Part shown: positions 56,692 through 64,000 of the stretch, piece after piece | Layout of the letters: every line of letters starts with the position of its first letter | How positions within the stretch are numbered: position 1 is the stretch's first letter | Origin: Phoronis australis | Lineage: Eukaryota > Phoronida > Phoronidae | DNA: 64,000 nucleotides | Direction: 5' to 3' | NCBI GenBank assembly: GCA_002633005.1 | Contig: NMRA01000115.1 | Coordinates: 180,309 to 244,308, forward strand | Program-made: the position numbers and the translations under genes | Notes under the pieces: generated by a model | The model's database searches: none | Told to the model about the DNA's origin: nothing | What the model saw: the letters and a program-made list of their open reading frames with translations, nothing else

Positions 56692-57891
56692 ACTTTATTC
56701 AGGGCACAGACTCTTAGTACTTTGAACCTAACTTGATTTTATCCTTGTTTTCGTGTTTAAGACGAACAATGAGCGAACTATGAAGCAGACCACCAATGTT
56801 CCTCAAATGTAATAAAGTGTTATCATCTGGATAAATTCTGGGGAAATTTTCACAACCACTGTTCTGTTTTAAGTTGAAGTAGCTATTTGCTTTGCAAAGA
56901 GACTTGTTTGCGTTTGCCAGTGACGAGATAGCGTCTCATGGGTAGAAATTCTCGTTTCGGTTTTTCAACCCCCAAAGTAAGAGTTTTGTGAGTGGCAATC
57001 ATCAAAAAAGCCCCTATGCATATCTTCAGTGCAAAAAAACGTAATGACGCTTCTTCAAGTCAATTTTTTTGTACAAAGACAGTTAACAATTTGCACGTAA
57101 TCTATGTTTTCTTCGCTTACGTCATTGGTTGCGTGTGGTGAGCAACAACTGAACGGGGTAGCAGACCAGCCAGTCTCCTGTCAATGAGGCAATTCGTCAA
57201 TCTTTACATTACTAGAGGCCATTCGTGTACTAGTAGTGATAGATTAAGCAGCCTCGATTTCGCAAGCCCTTTAAATACGTGGTGAAATGGCTTGCAGCCG
57301 GGACAAGTGAATCTGGGATTGCGTGAAAAGGGTGCTTCTACGAGGGGAAGTAAGCATGACTTTATACAAAGGTAAGTTTGAGACTATTTTACCTATTATT
57401 CCATGTTTACAATACTGATACCTGTTAATTGAGGTACTGGCCGATGTCGACTTCGCGGCAGTCGCCAGTCGGTTAATCATAGTTTGTTGTGATGACTGAT
57501 GTGTGCTACGATACTTGACATAGCACTCGGGATCTTTTCGTATGTCAAAACAGTATTATTAATGTTTGGAATGATTTCTAACAGGTTTAGCATTGACAGT
57601 TATACCTATCAATTCTGAACATTAATGCTGTCAACTCGATATCTGTTAGTGAGGTAAGACTAAAATCAAAGCCCAAAAGGAATGTGACAAATATCCATTA
57701 GACTATTTGTTTGCTCCCTATCCTATGTCCTCCGGAAATATATCGCACGTTGACATGGAAATATATCAGGTCTGTTTTCAGCTGACTTTTGGTTTTTAGG
57801 TTTGAGGGCTAGTACCGTGCAGAGGAGATATACATCGCTTCTGCAACCGTCTCTGAATGGACAAAAATTGGTTTTAAGAAGTTGACTGCAG
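56692..57891. other. Downstream of the last GCKR exon, no exon recognised
   Basis: Searched for the second SIS domain of GCKR in all plus frames; nothing convincing found. An ATG followed by a good donor (ACAAAG|gtaagt) at about 57356-57371 could be a 5' exon but does not connect in frame to 57892. Confidence 0.35.
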
Positions 57892-58919
57892 GCAGCTAAC
57901 CAGCAAGATCTTCCTATCCAGCGCAGATTTGTTGTCAAAGCCTACTTTCTATATCGGAGACAAAGAACAAAAGCCTTTGAAAAGGGAAGCTATTTTTCAA
58001 GAAAGGTATATAAGTTGTTTTGTTTATTTATTTATTCAGGTCCTTTGCGGGAGGTTGGCATAGTGGGTTGGGGTTGTAAAATTTGGTGCAACTGAATGTG
58101 TGGAAATAACAGGTAATAATGCCCGTGGAATGAGCATGGTGAGGCAATTCTTAACCTTCATGGAGTTCTTTCACGTTTCCTGAAACTGTTTTGCTATTCT
58201 CAACAACTGAACAGTCTTAACTCATGCCTTGCCTTGAAATGTTGCAAGTCCTTTATAAATTCATATGACTGTTATTTTTGTGAAAATTGCATTTTTGATG
58301 TGAACATACGAGTGAGTCATATTTGAACATATTATTCTTACTGGAAATGTGCAAGCAGAGTTTTTAATTACTCCTAAACAACAGGAACATTATACATCAT
58401 TTGTAAGTGACCCAATCAGAAGTGTGCTTGACAGACCCATGAATCTGTAATCGGTGTTTGTAATTTGCTGAAAGTATCAAAAATCAAAAATCAAAAGGCT
58501 TGAAAATGGGTTACAAAGGTTTTAAGTTGTCTCAAATAACTTGCATATTTTTCAGACAAGTGATGCGTTTAAAGCATTGCTATGGCTAGGAATGAAAAAA
58601 TAAAGACGCATTTCTATTCAAATCCACCCTGGCTTTCTGGAAATGGTATAATTTTGTGTGAAATTGTAAAGCAGTTAACATGATATCATATATTTGAAAA
58701 ACAAGGGCAACATTTTTGATCCAATGTGACGTACTTAATTATTCATGTTTCACTATTTGTTCCAGGTTCAGTGACATTTTTAAGGCCACTTCAAGCTGCA
58801 ACATAGACAAGCTTTGTTACTCCTTTCTCACCCCACAGCATGTTGTCCACACACCAGAAGTGATGCATGGCACAATGTGCAAGCCAGTGGCTTTGGAGAA
58901 ATGTGAATCGCAGTACTAA
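57892..58919 (+). CDS. Two putative exons of an unrecognised protein
   Basis: Exon 57892-58005 (acceptor gactgcag, donor AAG|gtatat) and terminal exon 58766-58919 (acceptor gttccag, stop TAA at 58917-58919). Read in phase 2 they give an open frame containing SSADLLSKPTFYIGDKEQ, then REAIFQERFSDIFK, then a Cys-containing tail with TPEVMHGTMCKP. The composition is protein-like but I recognise no family. The phase matches the end of the last GCKR exon (56035), so they could be an unusual 3' end of that transcript or a separate gene with undetected 5' exons. Stops follow in all frames after 58919. Confidence 0.35.
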
Positions 58920-60314
58920 GTTACCATACGAAAATGGGCCAGTGGATTCGTTTATGTGTAAAGAGGAACTATATCTGACTGCTACACCAGCCACCCTCAT
59001 TGATGAGGATGTCCTTTCATAGGCAATGAGTCATGTGTGGACAACAATGGCTTATTTCCTTTTCTGGAAGAAACATGAGGGACTGAAGCTAAAGAAGACC
59101 TAGTAACACTCTGGTCTAGTTCAGGGTCAGATTTTGTGCACAAAGCGAGTCAAGTGATATGATGTTGTGATTACCTTCAAGGATCTATTTGTGGACTTTA
59201 TTGAGGCTGATTGAGGTTACATGAAGGAAAGCCACGTGCCGAAACTGGACCTTCTTAACAAGCGCTTCTATTGCAACTCGATCCTAGCGGGTATAAATAC
59301 CTATCCTTTCTCACTGAGTGACATTAACTTATGCATTCAGAAGAAATGCTTTATACTAATGGTAAATCTTTTCAACTTGGTACGCATTATGCGGAAATGA
59401 CATTCAGTGACTGCATCGATTGTCTTATTGTCAGTAAAAAGCCCTTAATGTTACACTTTGATGATCGAATAATTTTTTTCATCAACAGGTCGGTTTGTCA
59501 CTAATTAGTCAAACCACAATATTTTTTCAGTGTTAAAGCCCCTTACAGTGCAATTGTGCTGTTTCTTTGTAAAGCTGAAGTGATAACCGATTACGCTTGC
59601 GAATTGTCATTTTCCTGTTTACCTATAGAAATGTCCGGCGATCAAAACGAAGTATTCCGTTTGATTGCATTTGGTTTGCTTACGTCTGATGCTATTTTTA
59701 GAGCTTTCTTAAGAAGGCCTTTGAACAGTTTCAACTTTTGTGTTAACTTGTCTATAACAAAAGCTCCATTTGGCAGAATCTGCTATGCACAAGATTTGAG
59801 AATAAACAATAATCAGTGTATTTAAAAACAAAATGGCAAACTGAAAAACCACATACATACAACGGAACAACATTATTTGTTAAAAGCAATTGTAATTTTC
59901 CCACTGTAAGGGCTGAATTTCTGAATTGAGCGGTTCAATTTCCTCAGGTTATTACTGAAAGACTGCTTTTCACTTTATCGAAAGGTAAAATAGACGATAT
60001 AACCGCTGGTTCCAGTCGTTTTCTCTCACCTGTTACAGAATAGTCAGAGAAATATTAGCAAATTATAAAAAATACAAGACAAAACAATTTTGTAAGGCAT
60101 AACTTACTTGACATTTCATCTTTGTGTTTATATGTACATGTAGAAACCAATAATCTTTGTACCTAAGCCTTATTTAAGAATGTGTATTTTTCATGACACC
60201 TAAAATGTGCTTCTGAACTCAACAAATAAAATTCATTTTAGGCGTCAATATTTATTCCAATGCAATGTTACGAATTAACTATCAGAATAGCTCATTCATG
60301 TTAATTGGGTAATT
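58920..60314. other. No gene recognised
   Basis: Stop-interrupted in every frame; the longest frame (59556-59825, plus) has no motif. Confidence 0.4.
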
Positions 60315-61622
60315 ACTCTGCGCGTGTAAGCGCAGAGTACTGTTGTTACTGGGTTTTCTTCAATTTTATTACTCTTCGCGTGTAAGCGCAGAGTATTGTT
60401 GTTCCTGGGTTTTCTTCAATTTTATTCTTATTCTTCTTATTATTCTCCTTCTTCTTCTTCTTCTTATTCTTCTTCCGTCCAACTTTGAGGCTTAAAAACT
60501 GCAAATTGGGTGCAGGTACGGTTATTAAATTCAGCATATGACTTTTGACAGTATATAAATTTTGATTGGTTATATAATCATATTCCAAATTGCACAGGGA
60601 GAGGTCGTTTGGTGCAAAGGTCATATAATTTTCAAAATGCTACTCCTCCTTCAGTTTTAAAGCTATCTTTTACAAATTCGGTGCACAGGTATAAGTCAAT
60701 ATGAAAATTTAAAAAAATACTTTTCTAAGTAATCGGATCATCCAATCAGGTGAAATAGGTCAAAGGTCATTAGGTGCAAACTAAAATTTTGAGCTAGACA
60801 CTTCAAATTGACAGGATTGATTGCCACAGGTAAATCAAATCGGAGTCCAAAGTTTCAGGTCATTTAGTGCAAACATGGGATCATTAGGTGCATTTTTCTT
60901 CTGAAAATTTGATCTTTTCAATCGGCAAGTAGTCTGATGTGTCAACCGTTAGACAACTGTGATTCTCAGCGTTAAACACATTTTCCATGGGCTTTGCAAT
61001 AATTTTCCTAAAGATGCTTAAAATGCACCCGATAAGGTCAATTAGTGCAAAGGTCATGTAACGTTCAAAATGTTATATCTCTTACGATTTTCAAGGAATT
61101 CTTTTCAATTTCAGCACACTGGTGTAAGTCAACATGCCAAGTGAAAACCCTATTTACGTTCGCATTAGGCCTAACCAATCAGAAAAAATAGGTCAAAGGT
61201 CATTGAGTGTAAACTAAAATTTTGAGCTAGAGACTTCAGAATTACGTATCTGTTTACTAAGTGCGATTGAGTTTGAATTCTAAATTTTCAGATCATTTGG
61301 TGCATCCTTGGGGTGATTACATGTAGGTGCATTTTTCTTCTGAAAGTTTGACCACTTCATTATCTTGTATTCTGAAGTGCTTAAAGTAAAACATCTGTGA
61401 TTATTAGCATTAACCACACTTTTAATCGAGTTAACAGTTACTCCCTCATCGGGGCTCATAATGCACCGGAAGAGGTCAATTAGTGGAAAGGTCATCAAAA
61501 AATTAATGTGTAATTTCTCGTACACTTTTAAAGAATTCCTTTTCATATTGGTAAACGGGTTGCTGTCAGTAACTTCCCATAATAATTCCAGTAATACGCA
61601 CGCGCAGAGTCCGTTATTGTCA
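60315..61622 (+). mobile_element. Non-autonomous repeat with GCGCAGAGT hairpins and three ~430-bp internal units
   Basis: Opens with two hairpins (60315-60338 and 60371-60394; ACTCTGCGC or ACTCTTCGC, then GCGCAGAGT) each followed by TTGTTcCTGGGTTTTCTTC, then a (TTCTTA)n stretch. Internal units beginning near 60613, 61041 and 61486 repeat GGTCAAAGGTCATT, GTGCAAAC, TTTTGAGCTAGA and GCATTTTTCTTCTGAAA in order. A half-site GCACGCGCAGAGT at 61598-61610 ends it. No protein coded. A short copy lies at 48640-48719. Confidence 0.6.
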
Positions 61623-61689
61623 CGCCGTGACAATAATCTTTCTAGTTATAATGTGGTATTCCTGGGGGTGGGGTCCGCTATAAAATAAG

Positions 61690-62620
61690 GAAACTCACTC
61701 ATCTAGAGAATTTTATTGGACATAGCATAGTTTTGTAAAGTAACTGCTGTGAAAAGTTGACTTCTGAGTGGCACGTCCCATACACCTCTTATATTGGGAG
61801 CACTCCCACCCAGGACAATATGTAGGTATGTGCTGCTAGCCTACCATCCGGGTGCCGGGTGAGTTTCTGAAGACAAACACTTAGTTCCGTTATTCAGTGG
61901 GTTAACTGTGGCGATAACATCGCTGAGTGATGACCATAGAAACTTAAGTGCTAACAACTTACCAAGTAACGTGATTATGTAGTCTCTGCATAGTGCACAC
62001 ACACGGGGCGTGAGGCTTCGGCTTCCACACACTTTTTGTCACTTGGTTGACCTTTTTACCGCAATTCTCCACGTTTGCAGTAACCTTAGGTCTTTTGGGA
62101 ATTTTTTACCACCTGTCGAATATTTTCACCCGGGAAAATAGCAATAATAAGGCTTAGCGCGACGACCTATTTTGACAATTCCGTCTTTTTACCAGCTGTT
62201 TACATGCAGACAGCGACGCATGAGCAATTCAACTTCCACTAGTACAGCAGCGACACCGCGTCGAATAGCCCCATTACAAACAATAGGATGGCGAGCGGTT
62301 TTGTGCCGTTTTATTTTAACTTAAAACAATTACATTCGTTTTGTAAAATAGACTGTGTTCGGCTCTTCGCCTACTAAACTTACATCTCGCTAAAGTTGCT
62401 TGCCATATTAAAGGCGAAGGCAACCTTTTTTCATGTCAGTTTTAGCAACAATAAGGTTCATTGATTATCCCAGACACATTTTTTTTACTTATTTACTGCT
62501 TTTCGTAATTTAATTAATTACTCGTCGTCTACTCCGGAAGTGACGTTCTGGGAGGCAAGAATTTCGCTCCAATTTTTTTTTTCATATAGTCCGACTGTGA
62601 GAGCGGTCGAGTCTGTCATT
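61690..62620. other. No gene recognised
   Basis: No supported open frame; scattered stops. Confidence 0.4.
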
Positions 62621-62623
62621 ATT

Positions 62624-62890
62624 CTACCTCGGTTGTGACAAGTTCGGTCGTCGTTTGCTTTTGCTTACGAGTCCGTCAACAAGCCACGCTGTTGCTGCGT
62701 TCTGTAATGTACTCATTATCGTCTCACGGACAGAGGAAGAACTGCCCCACTTGCCCGAGTGTCCCGCGACACACTCCCACTGGAGGGTGATCTGAGCACC
62801 CAAACTACTTACATCCCGCCGTGTGACTCCCTCGCCACACACCTGGCACCATTTAAGAGACAGTCCACATAAAAACCAGTAGATTTTCAA
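62624..62890 (-). pseudogene. Fragment of a transposon-type zinc-motif protein
   Basis: The minus-strand frame contains LKWCQVCGEG, then LQWECVAGHSGKW, then ATAWLVDGL and a stop. The C-x2-C ... W-x-C-x2-GH arrangement resembles a repeat-encoded protein found in many copies in cnidarian and other aquatic animal genomes (recalled, not searched). Only the N-terminal part is present, without a clear start or any catalytic region, so it is called a remnant. It could instead be an exon of an unknown gene. Confidence 0.4.
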
Positions 62891-62899
62891 AAATCAGTC

Positions 62900-63778
62900 T
62901 ATACGTCAAAATTTAAGACAACTTCATTTTTGTACATGGGTAGGTATCCTAACATTAATCCAAATGCCATATTCTGTGCACTCAATGACCCTTAATTTCG
63001 CCGCTGGAGCATGATAACACAAATTAGTACAATTGGGCATATTAGCCGTCTCAAAAATCGCATGTTTTCAGCAAGAAAAATGCGTAACATACAAAATAGA
63101 TCAAAAGCTATATTTTGGTGGCTGAAATAACCAACGTATACTGTGCATAATTCTGTGCCATTTATTAAAATCTGACAGTTTTGTGCTAGACAGGGGAGAT
63201 AATCCACAGACCACTTTTTGGGGCTAATTTTAGTGGCCATTTTTGTGACCTTACTGCCATAAAACAATTTGTAGCCTTATGTGACGTTTTGAACATACAC
63301 TTAAAGAGTAAATCTTGATGACTGAGCAATAAAAAATCTTGCCTCAACTTTGCACTTAAGTGAAAATTGTCTAGCAAAACTGTCTATTTTCATAGTTTGG
63401 AAATGACGAGCAGAGTTTACACACCATTTGAACAAACTTTTAGGCAAGAAGTCTGCTTTAAATAGTTATAGAAACCAAGTCTAAATTCTTTCAAATGAAA
63501 ACAAGATGTTTTCCGGGTTTATTACGCGACTAGTATCAAAAATGAACCCGATGACTTTTGCCCACTGAGGGAGTCAGTTGAGGTTAAGCTTGGGGATATA
63601 TAAAATATGTACGTGTAACCCTCTTGTATTCTTTCATTTCTTTTACATTATCAAGTTAATTCAAACACTCTGTAGAACTTTTAAACGGAAATAAATGCCT
63701 TTAAGATTAAACGAGAGTAAGAATTGATATTTGTAATGACTGGTTTTGAGAGAAGCAAGTGCATTTTAAAAAGACAAA
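62900..63778. other. Upstream of the edge gene, no gene recognised
   Basis: AT-rich; probably contains the promoter of the gene starting at 63779. No TATA box close enough to call. Confidence 0.35.
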
Positions 63779-64000
63779 ATGGACGATGTCGATTGGCCTT
63801 CATGTTCCTTTAGAGTTTATTCTGCAAAAATCCGATCACAGAAGCTTTGTGCTTTAGTGAGTTATGTCAAAGACACCACTGAACATTTGAGATACAGGAA
63901 ACTACCTCACAAAGAAAGGCCTGTGCCAGAGTACGAACTCGTACTACCCAGAGTCGGTGAATTTCTGACTGAACAGGACCAGTCATGGAAGAGTCAGGTA
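63779..64000 (+). CDS. 5' end of an unrecognised gene, cut by the window edge
   Basis: ATG at 63779 opens a frame of 74 codons to the window end, beginning MDDVDWPSCSFRVYSAKI. The sequence GAGTCAG|gta at 63991-64000 could be a donor, so the coding exon may stop at 63997. Balanced composition with charged and aromatic residues and no stop suggests real coding sequence. No domain recognised. Confidence 0.5.
   Translation, partial: MDDVDWPSCSFRVYSAKIRSQKLCALVSYVKDTTEHLRYRKLPHKERPVPEYELVLPRVGEFLTEQDQSWKSQV

Noticed and set aside
58038-58112. Splice-bounded stretch with EVGIVGWG, faintly like the VYLVGW segment of the second GCKR SIS domain
   Set aside because: Stops interrupt every phase before the donor and the following residues do not match the family.
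59556-59825. 89-codon plus ORF
   Set aside because: No motif, poor start context and stops all round; intergenic.
60315-60394. Two spaced identical hairpin repeats, considered as the start of a CRISPR-like array
   Set aside because: Only two units, unequal to any array pattern, and the same motif recurs as a dispersed animal repeat.

Overview
The window is nuclear DNA from a marine invertebrate animal, most likely an anthozoan cnidarian such as a stony coral. Genes are multi-exon with GT-AG introns and intergenic DNA is AT-rich. The palindrome TACATGTA recurs throughout, there are many short inverted-repeat elements, and the gene set (GCKR, LITAF-domain, vWA and C-type lectin genes) is metazoan. 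The phylum is an inference from composition and gene types; a mollusc, brachiopod or hemichordate cannot be excluded by eye. Nothing looks bacterial, and no rRNA, intact tRNA or CRISPR is visible.

Layout. (1) 4185-18885, minus strand: a 20-exon gene for a predicted 773-residue secreted protein. It carries eleven copies of a six-cysteine domain with near-invariant spacing (C-x3-C-x14-C-x5-C-W-x10/11-C-x3-C) that I do not recognise. Every intron is phase 1, and an ordered set of four domain exons occurs twice. (2) 22829-36266, plus strand, head-to-head with gene 1: a 13- or 14-exon gene for a predicted 988-residue single-pass membrane receptor. It has a signal peptide, two vWA domains, two C-type lectin domains, a Thr/Ser-rich stalk, one membrane helix and one of two short cytoplasmic tails. 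(3) 36585-44943, plus strand: three intronless LITAF-domain genes plus a broken fourth copy at a one-N assembly seam. (4) 46840-56035, plus strand: nine exons of a glucokinase regulatory protein gene (GCKR) covering the N-terminus and the first SIS domain; the second half was not found. (5) 57892-58919: two unrecognised putative exons, phase-compatible with the last GCKR exon. (6) 63779-64000: the start of an unrecognised gene that runs off the window.

Between and inside the genes are hAT-like elements (one with a perfect 8-bp target duplication), other inverted-repeat elements, a tRNA-derived SINE, a LINE remnant, a repeat built on a palindromic GC-rich motif, and several microsatellites. 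The single Ns at 2022 and 36860 are each flanked by long near-identical direct repeats and look like unmerged contig ends.

The first two genes both encode extracellular, modular, phase-1 exon-shuffled proteins. The second has the design of a sugar- or ligand-binding surface receptor. The first may be a secreted binding or matrix protein, but no function can be assigned from sequence alone. All exon models were assembled by hand from splice signals and reading frame and have no transcript support.
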